Source: Pegoplata infirma
Taxonomy: Eukaryota > Arthropoda > Insecta > Diptera > Anthomyiidae
Reading direction: 5' to 3'
Length of the DNA stretch: 64,000 nucleotides
NCBI GenBank assembly: GCA_963921195.1
Contig: OY992540.1
Location: forward strand, 44,787,890 to 44,851,889
Of this stretch, positions 11,569-22,975 are shown piece after piece. Under the pieces are notes generated by a model. The model worked only from the letters and a program-made list of their open reading frames with translations, was not told the DNA's origin and made no database searches. The stretch's first letter is position 1. Every line of letters begins with the position of its first letter. Both the position numbers and the translations under genes were made by a program.

Positions 11569-12209
11569 TTTTGTGCCAGTAGGGTGAGCAAATTATTATT
11601 TTGCTCTTTTAGTTCTTGCATTGTAGTTTGCATAGATACCATGAAGGCATTCATCGAATTTTGCATGGATGATACAATTGTATTCATGGTCTGCATTAGG
11701 GCGTAGAACATCGATTCCAACCCTCCCGCATTCGGGGGACTACTGGGCTGCTGAGAACCCGATCTTAGTGTATTTGCATACGAAGAACCTGAAGTAGGTT
11801 GTGCTTGCTGTACCGTTGGCGGTACTGAGGATGTTTCAGTTACTGGTACTGATAGAGAGCGCAAGGTGGGTTGCACAGCTGGCGCAGAAATGTTTACATT
11901 CTGGTTAGCCAAGGCTGGTCCGGATTCTACAATTTGGCCCCGGGCCTGTTGTTGCTTCTGCTTAAGTTTAAGCTTGAGTTCCTTGTATATGGGGCAGCCC
12001 CGATATTTAGACGAGTGGTTATTACCACAGTTTCCACACTTCTTAGCACCCTCGCCATTTTTAATGATGGGACACTGTGCGGCTTGATGTAGATCACCAC
12101 ATACTGGGCACACTGTACTATGAGTACAGTATGTTTTAGTGTGTCCAAACTCCTGACAGTTTGAGCATTGGACAGGACCACTTCGTTTAAGTGGTTCTTC
12201 TACAGATAC
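11565..12209 (-). pseudogene. jockey-like ORF1 (Gag-like), 3' part with three zinc knuckles
   Basis: C-terminal part of the nucleic-acid-binding ORF1 protein. Three cysteine/histidine knuckles are visible in the 218-residue local frame: C19-C22-H27-C32, C38-C41-H45-C50 and C62-C65-H69-C76. They are followed by a Q/S/P-rich linker and a C-terminal helical stretch rich in Met, Gln and Leu (MQTMNTIVSSMQNSMNAF, ending LLTLLAQK) that could be a coiled coil. In the family this protein packages element RNA. The frame is cut at 12,210 by a hAT-like insertion, so the first four residues of the local frame come from the inserted element. Across the insertion the codon phase matches the part at 13,403-14,223. 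Confidence 0.85.
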
Positions 12210-13402
12210 TAGGGTATTCAATTAATCGAGGTTCTTGTTTAATCGGTTAATCGAGCAAATAATTAATCGGGGTTGAGATTTAATCGGTTAATAATCGGTT
12301 AAATTTGAATTAATCGATTAACCGAATAATGTCAATTTAAAATTAAAATTGAATATAAATCCGCGAATTGTATGTACTTTTAAAAATCTCATTATAAAAA
12401 CAAGTAATAAATCTATATCCGCTATACCAAAGCTTAAAATACCCCCACCGATCTCAGCCCAAGTAAATGAAAAATGGCCTCAATCCAAAATGACACCAAC
12501 ATGAAAAATATAACCTCATAATTAAATGTCAAATTTTTATTTTTATAATAAAGAAATTTCCCTAAAAATATTTAAAAAATTGTTTGGTTTCCAAATTTGT
12601 TTTCTTTTATTTTTTAGTGCTAAAATTGCAATAATTTCATAAGTCAATATCTCCGTGATTAAAAAAGATATCTGAAGGATTCCAAAAGTATTTTTTCAGA
12701 TGTGCTAAACTATTATAACATCAAAAAATATTTCGCGGTTTTATAGGGTCCCGAACATTGCGAAAATCTGAGTTTATTAACACTCTAATTAAAATGATTT
12801 CAGTTTCCTACTATAAATTGGGTAAATTTACACAAATTGCGTAATTCTACTTAAATTATTGAAAATTCACACAATTTATAATAGTAAATTATTTGAATTT
12901 GTTTAAATTTACCCAATTTATAGTTGGAAAATGGACTCATTTTTTAGAGTGCAGTATTGTAAATCGAAATCCTAAATATCTCAAGAAGAGAAAGATCAGT
13001 TCTTCGGATTACAAGCATGAAAAACTATTAGAAAAATCTATTGCGCTTGAAATGTATAACAAATTGGCTACGGTCACCAAGTTAATTTTTTTTTTTTTTA
13101 AATTTTAAGGCCTTGATAAAATATTTTCTTGACGACAATTTTACACATTGATAAAAAAAGAGAGTTTGATTATTTTTTTTATACCTAAAATTTTTTAAGC
13201 AGAACCGTAATTTGCAGAACTTTAAACAGCAAAAAATAACCAAAAGTACTAAAAAAAAAAGAAATTTCGGTTAATCGGTTATTCGACACAAATTAATCGG
13301 TTTATTTGTTATTTGAAAATTGGCAATTTTAAATTATTCGAACAGTTAATCGACCAAAATTAATCGGTTAACCGATTAACGGTTAATCGATTGAATACCC
13401 TA
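12210..13402. mobile_element. hAT-like non-autonomous element inserted in jockey ORF1
   Basis: Terminal inverted repeats 'tagggtattcaattaatcg' (left) and 'tagggtattcaatcgattaa' (right, read inverted) enclose 1,193 bp. They are flanked by a perfect 8-bp target duplication, acagatac (12,202-12,209 and 13,403-13,410). An 8-bp duplication with TAGGG-type ends is characteristic of hAT elements. Subterminal regions are packed with 'ttaatcggttaatcga' words. No transposase ORF is present. The interior holds a smaller palindromic element at 12,781-12,951. Confidence 0.85.
12781..12951. mobile_element. small palindromic MITE-like element nested in the hAT-like element
   Basis: 171 bp from 'cactctaattaaaatga' to 'tcattttttagagtg'. 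The arms include 'tataaattgggtaaattta' and its inverse 'taaatttacccaatttata'. No target duplication is clear. Confidence 0.5.
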
Positions 13403-14223
13403 ACAGATACTCTGCGATGGAGAACATAACGCTCAGAGTAAATTGGATGAGTTTCATTTTTCCTCAATTTCCTGTTTTCAGGCTCCAACTCAACTCTAAA
13501 CATTGGTTGGGGAATTTTATCCTTATTAAAAATATTTACTACTACCTTAACATTGTAGCCCTTTTCTTCTAGAGCCTCCTTGATTTCATTAGGGTCTACA
13601 CTGGATTCGATTCCCTTAATAACCACACTTAGGCCTTTACTACTCTTAAGTTGGTAGGTATAATAACTTTTCCCGCTATCATGTAAGAACTTTTCTATAA
13701 CCCTATAGTTCTTCTCAGTGTAGACCTGAACTTTCGTCTCGTGTATTTTACCCTTTTGGATCGGAATAATATGGAATGTATTCTTACCAATAAGTTCTGT
13801 AAAATCAGACACCAATTTATTGGAGCTACGCTCACGAAGAAAAATTGGGGGAGGTCTATAATTAACCTCTTTACGGGCACTACCCAGATCTGAATCTGGT
13901 TCTCTCAACAGTGCAAAACGATTGTTATTCAAGGGATCCGAGGTTTCATTTTTATTAGCGGTTTTCTGCTTTTTACCGGAATTATTATTTCCATTTTGTG
14001 GGCTTCGGATTCTTTTAATATTAAAGTAGCGATCTAACCCAGTCTGTATTGCTGGTTGCCTACTTGTTCCTGCTCCTACGTTTGTAATTGGTGTTTGATG
14101 TGTACTTACATGTGTGTGTAACATACTTACAGAAATCTCTTCAGTTTTCTTATTAGGAGTATTAAGAGAGGAAGAGCTATTATTAAAAATTTTGGTACTC
14201 TCTAGATTTGTTTTTTTATCCAT
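13403..14223 (-). pseudogene. jockey-like ORF1 (Gag-like), 5' part
   Basis: N-terminal 273 residues of ORF1, starting at the Met at 14,223. It has a low-complexity, Asn/Ser/Thr-rich leader, a basic patch (KRIRSPQNGNNNSGKKQKTA), and then a folded segment with VVIKGIESSVDPNEIKEAL and YNVKVVVNIFNKDK, followed by FRVELEPENRKL. The latter resembles the conserved region that precedes the zinc knuckles in insect LINE Gag proteins (PRE_C2HC type; family assignment from memory). The frame is interrupted at 13,402 by the hAT-like element, and the residues after RRVSV in the local frame are encoded by the insertion. Both halves together would give about 485 residues. Confidence 0.8.
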
Positions 14224-14420
14224 ATTTTTTTGGCGGGTTATTATTTTCGTTTAAGAGTAACACTGGTGAACAAGATTGGGCTCTTTCGATTGGTTTTGCA
14301 CTCAAATAATTTTTATTTAATTTGGGGTCATAAATATTTGCTTTATTATTGCAATTTTCTTCATTAAAAGAGAAGTATGCATTTCTGCTACTGTTTATAC
14401 CAGCGATGCGCACACATATA
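14224..14420 (-). other. 5' region of the jockey-like LINE
   Basis: Upstream of the ORF1 Met. A small open frame (14,413 to 14,216) overlaps the ORF1 start in another frame and has no recognisable domain. It may be 5' UTR or a frameshifted N-terminal extension. The exact element end is not visible. Confidence 0.35.
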
Positions 14421-16185
14421 CTATAACATTTATGCTTGTATGGGTAGTAGCAAGCGAAAAGTCAACAAATTTGCTCAAGCAACAGAATTTTATAGTGTAT
14501 GTGTGTTGACAGCGCACAAGCAGCGCCTATTCCCGCGGGAATAGGAATTACAAAAATGCGTATGACTGGTTTATACTGAGCCTCTGCTCATTTGATTTTG
14601 CACTCAAATCACTCATACACTCTTTACGTATGTAAAGATCAAATAAAAGGAAAAAAAGAAATTACACGAACAAAAGACTAAAATCTTTGTTGTGTTAATT
14701 TAAACATTTATTTTTTTTTTTTGTTTATTAAAATAATCTTTTTTAGCACTGGTGTTTATAAAATTTATTAAAACACAAAACTGTTTATAGTTTTTTTAGC
14801 GTCTTTTCGCAATTGTATATATATTTTTATTTTTTTTAACGAAAAATTTATTAAAAAACACGGACCGGGTTGAAAACACGTCTGACTCTCACGGAGATTT
14901 TTCAAATGATTAAAAAAAAAATGATTAAAAAAAGAAAAAAATTGCCAAGTGCTTTTTTATTTTTTTGCCGTTAAATCTTTCTTTTCCTCAATTTTCTTTT
15001 TCTTTCATCAAAAACTTTTTAATTGTTTTATCAAAATTACTTTTCCACCAAGTCTGAACTTCGCCAGTTAAAAAAATGTTCCATTTGTGTAACAAATGTA
15101 CAAAAAATGTGAGAGTGTTAAATGTGTCTGTACCGACTCTATTATACAACCCAAAATGTAAAACAATCTATTACAACTTTAGTAACACAATCTATTTTTT
15201 TTTTTTATATACATGTCCTAAATGTTGCTAAATTTCGGGAATTTAGCTCTTTTGGTTTGGACTTTAGGGTGCTTTTCACAGATAGCATACAAAGGTATTT
15301 TGCTTAATAATCCTAACAAACAGTTTTGTATTCATTTTTCCTGCCTTTTTTTTAAGTGCATCACGCATTATTATGTATGTAGTTGTTTTTTTTTTTGTTG
15401 CTAAAATCTAACTGCAACAAATTTATAGCTTCTTGTATATTTGAGGTTGTTTTGTTCTGATCATTTTACTTCCTTCCTTAAGCTGCATGTTTGGGAGTAT
15501 GTGTATTTTAATCCAATGAATACATGAGTTTATTTTACAGTTATTGGTTGTTATTCCTTTATATCCTGCAAGTACAGTGTTCTATTATAACTAGTGAGGT
15601 CTCCCATCGTTGTAAACCGATTTTACTAAAACTTAAAATATACATAAATAAACGGGACGATTTTAGTAGTTAAAAAAATGCGATGTTTTCGATTTTTGAA
15701 TTGTTGATGATTTTTTAATGTTTTTTTAATACCTATCCAAAGGAGGTGTAGCATTGTAAAAATTCGGCTTTGTAAAATATGTTTTTTTTTATGAAAATGG
15801 ATACAATTTTTATAGGATTTTATATGAAAACAGAAAGAATTGAAACGAATTTCAATCAGCAAAAACGCGGATTCAATTAATTTTTTTAATTGAAATTCCT
15901 CCAACTAAGAAAATTATTATACCAATCATCAAATTGTAAGTGATTGATTGAAAATTTTTTCAATCAAACATGTGACAATAATAGTATCTTTGGAAAGTGG
16001 CAACACCTTACATTTGTGTCTACAAAATATAGACCATGTTCTGGCAAGGTTGCAAAATAAGTACTTAGATCAGAGTTGGAGGAAGTGTGATGATTACTAA
16101 AAATTGAATTTATTTACCATATTACAATTACAACTTCTTCTGTACGATAAACAACAGCAACAACCAAACAAAAATTGAAAAACCA
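14421..16185. other. unassigned AT-rich stretch
   Basis: No gene, terminal repeat or tandem array recognised. A perfect palindrome 'attcccgcgggaat' lies near 14,529. Short ORFs are A/T-run artefacts. Confidence 0.35.
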
Positions 16186-16189
16186 TGCT

Positions 16190-16370
16190 TAACAGCCAAC
16201 TTAGCGTATCGGTCTAGAGTGATCGTATCTAAGACGGAGTTAATAGCAAAAACATTACAGATCATGGGTTCAATCCTTTGCGGCTGTGATCTGTTAATAA
16301 TTTTCACATATAGAATAAAATTTACTATTAACTGAATAAATTTGACAATAAAAGTTTTTCTGAAGATTAT
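16190..16370 (+). repeat. tRNA-derived SINE-like sequence
   Basis: An A-box-like TAGCGTATCGG (16,202-16,212) and a B-box-like GGTTCAATCC (16,267-16,276), 65 bases apart, are followed by a non-tRNA AT-rich body. No tRNA cloverleaf can be completed, so this is a SINE-type pol III promoter remnant rather than a tRNA gene. Confidence 0.45.
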
Positions 16371-16387
16371 AATAACTGGATTAAAAG

Positions 16388-16434
16388 GGGGCCCCTGTAG
16401 GCTAGTTGGTAGCGTGCTAGCCTGAAAAACTCTA
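16388..16434 (+). repeat. truncated tRNA-like SINE head
   Basis: 'gcccctgtaggctagttggt' followed by 'agcgtgctagcc' matches the head of the SINE at 46,190 but lacks the B box. It is cut by an inverted-repeat sequence beginning 'cactgttcgacaacaaaaac'. Confidence 0.5.
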
Positions 16435-16436
16435 TA

Positions 16437-16850
16437 CACTGTTCGACAACAAAAACCTCACAGTGACATATCAAACTGATTCCATTGCCATTAAAAAGTT
16501 TTTAGTACTTACATTTTTTAAGGCATTCGCTGTTAAAAAGTAAAAAAAAAAATTTGGATCTGAGTTTTGGAATCGTATTATATGAAATCAAGTTATATAG
16601 TATGTTGAAAACAATGTAAGAACATGTAACAGTGGACTCCCAAAAGTACTAAATTTTTGTTTTTTTTTTTTTACTTTTAAACATCGAAAATTTGGATGGC
16701 ATATTTGGAATCAGGATAGCAAAATCTATTAGAATTAGTGGGATATTTCACTGGGATGTTTTTGTTGCAGAACCGTGTAATTATAAAGCAATAACTCGAA
16801 AACAGGATCAGCTATGATTTTCGTGTTAACGATTTTTAATTACTAGGTAA
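16437..16850. repeat. CACTGTTCGACAAC inverted-repeat element
   Basis: Left end 'cactgttcgacaacaaaaac' and right end 'gtttttgttgcagaaccgtg' (to 16,777) are inverted copies, each next to TA. A paralogous right part (ttcactaggatgtttttgtt, cgaacagtgta, then agcaataact, gttaacgatt) recurs at about 19,775-19,900. Homology between the two loci continues past the terminus, so the element limits are uncertain. Confidence 0.45.
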
Positions 16851-18091
16851 GTACTTGGAGAAGTTTCTACACGAGAAGGAGTTTGCATTTTATGTGTTAC
16901 ACTGTCTAATATGAACCACTTGAGTCACTCCATGGCATATACGTATCTTACTCTCAGAATCCTAACTGGTGTAATGTTGGAAAATTTTTCTATATTGTCA
17001 GATTCTCAAAATTCATAATTTATTTTAAAAATTAAAATATTTTTAGAATTATATAATTTTCGTAGAGGAAAAATAAAATTTATAATAAAAGCAATGAAAG
17101 TCTGCAACCTGCAACCTCTTTAACTTTTTTTCATAAGAAAATATTAATATCTATAAATTTTCCCATGTCTATTTAACTTTTCCCATATAATGCCTCATAT
17201 GCAACTAACTGTATGTTTTCCAAACCAAAAAAAAGTATTTTTGAGTCTGTATTATTTTTGGTCACTTTTGTAAAACTGTCCCATTATTGTGTACAAATTA
17301 CATTCAATTTGTTGTCTGTAAAAGAAACTTTGCCATTTTATTATATTTGTTTTATGTAATCTTGTCTGCTAGAGAATGTTTTTGCAGCTACTACTTTCCA
17401 TTCTGGGGATGTTTGTAAAATTATTTTGTAACTTTTATTATATTTTTTTGTAGTTTTTGGTCAAATGTCATAGACATTATTTTGTAATGAAAACTTAATT
17501 TTTTGTTCATTAAAAAAAAATATATATATAATAGTTTTAGTCAATTAGTAAATAAAGGTCGATTTTGAAAAAAAAATTTTATGTGGAAGTGTTTTCAAAA
17601 AGAATTAGTTAAATTACTGTGTTATATTAACTATGCTGTTTAAAAAATTTAGAAATTCAATTATATTTATAAAATGTTTTAATTGAAATTTTTTTCTTAT
17701 TTCAGAAATATGTTCGACGGCTAGTGAATGTAAGTATTGTTTAATTATAATAAAAAAATATGTCTGTACGTATGATTAATACGAATACAAAAATATATTA
17801 CTAATACGCCACGTGGGCAATTTATTTCGATTAATATCCCAATTTTTTGTATACCCTCAAACTACAGTATGGGGGTTTAAACATTAAAAATTTAAAAAAT
17901 GGTTCAATAGTTTTTTTTTTTTAGTGATCAAATAATTTTTCGAACAACACAAACAAAGCAGTGAAATGTTTTAAGTACAGTAGAAAAAATCCACATTTTT
18001 TGACCTCCAATTCTTTTGACCACCAATTTTTTGTAAACAAAGAAAAAATGTTATTGTTTATTAATATTTGTACACCTAAGTGTATAGTATA
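16851..18091. other. unassigned AT-rich stretch
   Basis: No gene recognised. A 30-base R2 5'-end fragment ('ataccctcaaactacagtat') lies near 17,850. A (TA)n run is at about 17,520. Confidence 0.35.
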
Positions 18092-19625
18092 TGAGGCATA
18101 CCACACCAAATGTCCAGCGAAAAAAAATATGTGTCCCGTGAATTTGTGAATAGGTTATATGAAAAGCCCTATATGGAACTAAGAAAATTTAATTTTTGGT
18201 TTTTCAACTTTTCAAAAACTGGGCTTAGGAGTCGTGGTCAAATATTAGAAAAATTATAAAATTTGTTTCGAGTTGCTTTGTTTAAATATTTATCAAATTA
18301 AAACGGAATGCAACACAATCTCAAAAATTTACATTCATATATAGGTTTGTATGAGCTATCAAATAATTTTTTTTTTTTTTTTTGAAAATTTTAAGAACCT
18401 GTTCTGAAATTTTTTAGTTTTTAAAAAAGTCAATTTATCAAAAATCCGGCCGCTTTTGTATACCCTCCACTCTAGTGATAGAGGGTACATATATGTTTTT
18501 CATTCCGTTTGAAACACCTCGAAATATTGATCTGGACTCCATAAATTATATATATTCATGATCCTCGATCGATTTAAAGACGATTTTCCGATGTCCGTCC
18601 GTCTGTCTGTCAGTTGAAAACACGCTAACTTTTGAAAGACTTTACGGAGGCTCCTGAAGTTTGGCATATATGTTGGGCATTTACCTAGTCATGCTGGTAT
18701 TGCAAGCCAGCGAAATCGGTCCAGTGGTTCAAAAGTTATAAGCAAAAGAGTGAATTTCGGCAAGGGTTTTTCGCGAATTTACGAGATAAACACACAGTAA
18801 CTTTCGAACAACAATTCTGAGGGTGCTGAAGTGTAGCATATATATATGTCGTTCCTCTGGCCCGATTCGTTTTAAATCTAAGCTAAATCAGTCCAGTGGT
18901 TCAAAAGTTATAAGCAAAAGCCTAAATTTCAGATTGGCTTCACCTAAAATTCACGTGTAGAAAAACCCGAGTTTAAAAAAACAAACTTTAAAAACAATGA
19001 TAAGCCACAAAATTACTTTACAGAGCATTTTTGTCGCTCAGAAATCTTTTTACACAAAAAAAAAGATTTACACTCGACAAAAATTTTACACTCAAAAAAA
19101 TTAGTAAATTATTTTTTTTTACAAAAATGACAACAAAAAAAAAAGTTTTTTACTCAAAAAAAAAAAATATTTCTAATCAAAATTTTTATTTTTTTTCACA
19201 TTAAAAAATGTACTATCCTTTAAAAAAGGCATTATGGAGGGTATTCATAGATTCGGCCAAATCGAATTTAACTTTTATCTTGTTTTTTTTTAATTATAAA
19301 TTTTTGAAGGTTTAGATGTTTGTCTAGCCACACAAACAAATTCAGACATGTGTTTTTAATTTTTTCGAGAAAATCGCATCTGAATTTTAAATTTCATAAC
19401 AATATTGTAATTTGCTTGTATTTACTTGTTTCAACATTGCAGATGAGTATTACATATTTGCATAAATGTGACTCATACGCTATGTTGAAACAAGAAAATA
19501 CAAGCAAATTACAAAATTGTTATAAAGGTTTAAATTCAGATGCGATTTTCTCGAGAAAAAAATTAAAAACACATGTCTGAATTTTTTTGTGTGGCTAGAC
19601 AAACATCTAAACCTTCAAAAATATA
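18092..19625 (+). mobile_element. fold-back element FB-1, copy i (split by R1, right arm lost)
   Basis: Starts after TA with 'tgaggcataccacaccaaat' and follows FB-1 up to 'aaaatccggccgctttt', where a complete R1 copy (18,456-19,286) is inserted. FB-1 then resumes with its central palindrome: 'gtttagatgtttgtctagcc' and 'aatcgcatctgaattttaaa' are answered inversely by the block ending 'gctagacaaacatctaaac'. The expected distal right arm (TGCCTCA end) is missing. Complete relatives lie at 36,696-37,632 and 43,074-45,043. Confidence 0.7.
18456..19286 (+). repeat. R1 dispersed repeat, full-length copy inside FB-1
   Basis: Runs from 'tataccctccactctagtga' to 'aatcgaatttaacttttatc', with all R1 landmarks (gtccgtccgtctgtctgt, gaaaacacgctaactttt, aaaagttataagcaaaag). 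Its junctions interrupt FB-1 sequence known from the intact copies, so the insertion is younger than FB-1 here. Confidence 0.8.
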
Positions 19626-20290
19626 TAAACCTTCAAAAAACAAATGCAAAATCTTTATGATGAAAGAATTTCAAAGACCTACATTTAGACCCGAGGGATT
19701 AGCAAATGTCGTTTTTTTTTTTTGGTCAGCCTCGTTTTTGAGATACGTGCTAGAAAAATTTGGAAAAACGGGAGATAAATCTAGAAGAATTAGTATCATA
19801 TTTCACTAGGATGTTTTTGTTGTCGAACAGTGTAATTATTTAGCAATAACTATAATACAAGATCAGGTAGGATTTTCCTGTTAACGATTATAAAAGTTCT
19901 CAATAAATAGAAATGAAATGCCATTACCCGATTTTGCCACCATTTTAACTAAACTTGCTTGAATAGCGTTGTGCAGAATGGGGAAATATTTCTAAAGGAA
20001 TTTTTTTTCAAATATTCGTTTTTTAATGGAAAGAATGTTTTACATTGCTTTAATAACAAATCGTATTATGATCTGACATGAGTTTTTTTTTTTGTATAAA
20101 ATATCTGTCCGAAACTGAAAATTTTTCTGTTGAAAAATTTCTGAAGTATCTGAAATTTTTTTTACGTGAGAATTTTTCTTGTCAACAATTTATTAAGCTT
20201 CAAATATATCTGAAAAATATTTTTGAGTAAAAATTCTTATGTTTTTAAGTTTTTTTTAACAAACAGTTTAGCCAACAGAAAATTTATATG
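19626..20290. other. unassigned stretch with a paralogue of 16.7 kb
   Basis: Bases 19,775-19,900 match 16,720-16,850 (see the CACTGTTCGACAAC element). The rest is AT-rich with no recognised feature. Confidence 0.4.
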
Positions 20291-20298
20291 ATTTATTG

Positions 20299-22668
20299 TA
20301 GAGTTTGCAAAACGATTAAAATCGTAATCGTAAGCGCGATTAATCGCACCAATTAATCGTAATCGACAAAAAAATATCATACGATTACGATTTGTCATTT
20401 TCTATGAAAAACCCTGGTTTTATAACCATTTTTTTAAATTTTTTAATTCGTTAAATTCTCTCTAAGAATTTGTCTGTCCGTCTGCCTGTTGAAAATACGA
20501 TAGGGTCTAAACAAAAAGAGATTGTGGGCTGACCCTTGTTAGGAATATGTGGTAGAGTACTGCACTGGTTTTATTTGTAAACAAGCAAAATGGGTCTTGG
20601 GGGAAAAAATGTCCCCTTGTAGAACCAACACATTTTATTTTTGACGATTTTTTGACTTTCTATCAAACATAAAAAATTGATTCCAGAGGCAGCTTATGAG
20701 GCAACAATTGTAAAAAGGGTATAAGAAAAAGCATTAGGTTTTTTTACCGTTCCTTTTGGTGGGAGTGGTCACCAAAAAAATATAAGAAAGATGGTTTTTC
20801 CCCTATGCTGCCCGGAGTTTAAAAAAGTTAAAGCTGACGTTTTTGTTAAACCTAGAAACAAAAACTCACAAAAACAAAGTTTTTGAAGGGAAGCAAAGCT
20901 TTTTGATGTTTTTCAGTAAAAAAAAATGAAAAATTATGTTTTCTAACCGGACTCAAAATTCGTTTTACGTAGTATAATTAAATAATATTTTATGCTGCAT
21001 CGATTTTTATGTTAAAGGCTCTATTCATAAAAATTAGTCATAACTTAATAATGAGTTAATTTTTTCCATATGATTGTTTAAGAACAATCGTAAAAAAATG
21101 TAATAAAATAAAGCGATGTTATGCAAAAATTGCTCAAAGTAACCATCTTTGACCATGCTTATCTCGCCCATTTTTCTGAAAAACTAAAACTTTTGTTCCA
21201 CGATTTGTTCGTTCTATATAAGGCAATAAGCTCTGTAAGTTCAACTTTTATACAAGAAAATTTTTTTGTTCGTGGTACATTTGAAATAAAAATCTCCATA
21301 AATATGTATGTAGATATAATAAAAATAACACTGCGTAACAAAACTAACCACAATTTTAGAAAACAAGAGGTACGACCATCATTTCTATATATTTCGGACA
21401 TGCTGAATCGAATGGCGTACTCCGTTTTTCGATGTATGGTACAGTTTTCTTACAAAATGTCATTAAAGATTGGCTGATTTTCAACAGTTTTTTTAACAAA
21501 AAAATTTCCAAATCTAATGATTTTTAAATGATATGGCATGGAAAATAAAGATATAATTTGAAGCAATATTTCTAATGTCAATTTGGTTTAAAGCTTTTCA
21601 TCTTAAGCCCTTAAAATCGCGGATTTCTTAATTTTTTTACATTTTCGCGAAATTAACCCCTAAATTGGTCTCTGATAAAAAACTTGCATTTTGTGGATCA
21701 TAAAGGTACCCATGACACTACGTTATATGGACCATTATGATGAAAATCGCGAAAAACCGTATTTTTGTATATGGCAGCATCAATTTACGAGATGATTTAA
21801 GGCCCCATCTTTTAGTATATAATGTGGGAACCTTAAATAATGACCCAAAATTTATTCAAAAAAGTTTTCATTTGCAAAAGTTATCTTAACAAAAACTATA
21901 ATTATTGCATGGAAATCACTGAAATATTAGTTTTTGTTAAGATAACTTTTGCAAATGAAAACTTTTTTGGCCAAATTTTTGGTGAGTTAGTTGTTTAAGG
22001 TTACCACATTATATACTAAAAGATGGAGCCTTAAATCATCTCGTAAAGTGATGCTGCCATATACAAAAAAACGGTTTTTCGTGATTTTCATCATGATGGT
22101 CCATATAATATAGCTGTTTTTTTCCCACTATTCGTGTTGTTAGGGATGCCTTTTTGATTAACTAAAAGCAAGTTTTTTATCAAAGACCAATTTGGTTGTT
22201 AATTTCGCGAAAACCTTAAAAAATTAAGAAATTCGCGAATTTAATGACTTAAGATGAAAAGCTTAAAACCAAATTTGCATAAGAAATGTTGCTACAAGTC
22301 ATATCTTTGTTTTCCATGCCATAAAATTTATAAATCATTAACTTTGCAAATTTTTTTGTTAAAAAACTGTCTCTAAATCAGCAAATCTTTAACGACATTT
22401 TGCAAGAAAACTGTACCATTCGAATCAGCATGTCCGAAATATATAGAAACGATGGTCGTAACTCTTGTTTATTTTTTAGTGTTCCGCAGTGTAATTGTTA
22501 TTTCTTCAAAATATTAATTTTTGTATTTTCGTACGTTCTGAAATGAAAATAAAAAATTAATAAAATTCAATTTAATTAAAAATTTCGATTAATCGTTAAT
22601 CGCGATTAACGGCGATTTTTTTAATCGTAATCGCGATTATAAAATATCTCGATTATTTGCAAACTCTA
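20299..22668. mobile_element. hAT-like non-autonomous element (TAGAGTTTGCAAA ends)
   Basis: Ends 'tagagtttgcaaaacgatta' and, inverted, 'tagagtttgcaaataatcga' are flanked by a perfect 8-bp duplication, atttattg (20,291-20,298 and 22,669-22,676). Subterminal regions are dense in 'cgattaatcg' words, as in the element at 12,210, though the TIR differs. No transposase is encoded. The right half contains a complete fold-back element (21,329-22,491). Confidence 0.85.
21329..22491. mobile_element. long fold-back element nested in the hAT-like element
   Basis: Arms of nearly 580 bases form one large imperfect palindrome centred near 21,910, with termini 'cactgcgtaacaaaac' and 'cactgcggaacac' (inverted). 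The flanks TAA (21,326-21,328 and 22,492-22,494) fit a 3-bp duplication. Clear paired landmarks are 'gaggtacgaccatcatttct', 'gaaaatcgcgaaaaaccg' and 'ttttgttaagataactttt'. The frames read in the arms are non-coding artefacts. Confidence 0.75.
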
Positions 22669-22676
22669 ATTTATTG

Positions 22677-22973
22677 TCATTTAAAATTGGGTTCACGTTA
22701 CGTATGATTAATATTTTTATTTATATGTCTATAACACCCATACGCCTCATACAACTAAATTATGAATTTTAGAAATTTTAGAAATTTTAACAATAAATTA
22801 AAATCCCTCATTAACATTTTTTAATGAAAATCGATTAAATCAATTAATAGTCTTAAGTAATTACACAAAACGATATTTGTATTAAATCCAATTAAAATTA
22901 AACTAGCTTAAGGCAATAAATTACAAAAAAATTAAATATCACAATAACATAGACAAAGTACATACATATTTAC
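22677..22973. other. unassigned spacer
   Basis: AT-rich spacer between two transposon insertions. Nothing recognised. Confidence 0.4.
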
Positions 22974-22975
22974 TA

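Larger units (their letters stand above)
8757..14420 (-). mobile_element. jockey-clade non-LTR retrotransposon (LINE), full-length but disabled
   Basis: Minus-strand element with a zinc-knuckle ORF1 (14,223 to 11,565, interrupted), an endonuclease/reverse transcriptase ORF2 (11,568 to 8,903, frameshifted), a short 3' UTR with AATAAA, and a poly(A) tail seen as the T run at 8757-8773. ORF1 and ORF2 overlap as ATGA. Gene order, domain content and sequence style (NANGV, GDYNAKH, FADD) match the jockey clade of insects. Two lesions show the copy is dead: a 2-bp duplication in ORF2 and a 1,193-bp hAT-like insertion in ORF1. The 5' boundary is uncertain (between 14,224 and about 14,420), and no clear target duplication was found around the ends. 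Confidence 0.85.

Noticed and set aside
11866..12181. Several ORFs overlapping LINE ORF1 on both strands
   Set aside because: Shadows of the zinc-knuckle ORF1. The zinc-knuckle frame is the supported one.
8731..14460. Target duplication of the jockey-like LINE
   Set aside because: The flank before the T run (ataagcaagtgtga) was compared with sequence around 14.40-14.70 kb. Only partial, unconvincing similarity was found.
21121..21477. 118-aa ORF in the left arm of the 21.3-kb fold-back
   Set aside because: It crosses the element boundary, lies in an inverted-repeat arm and has no domain.
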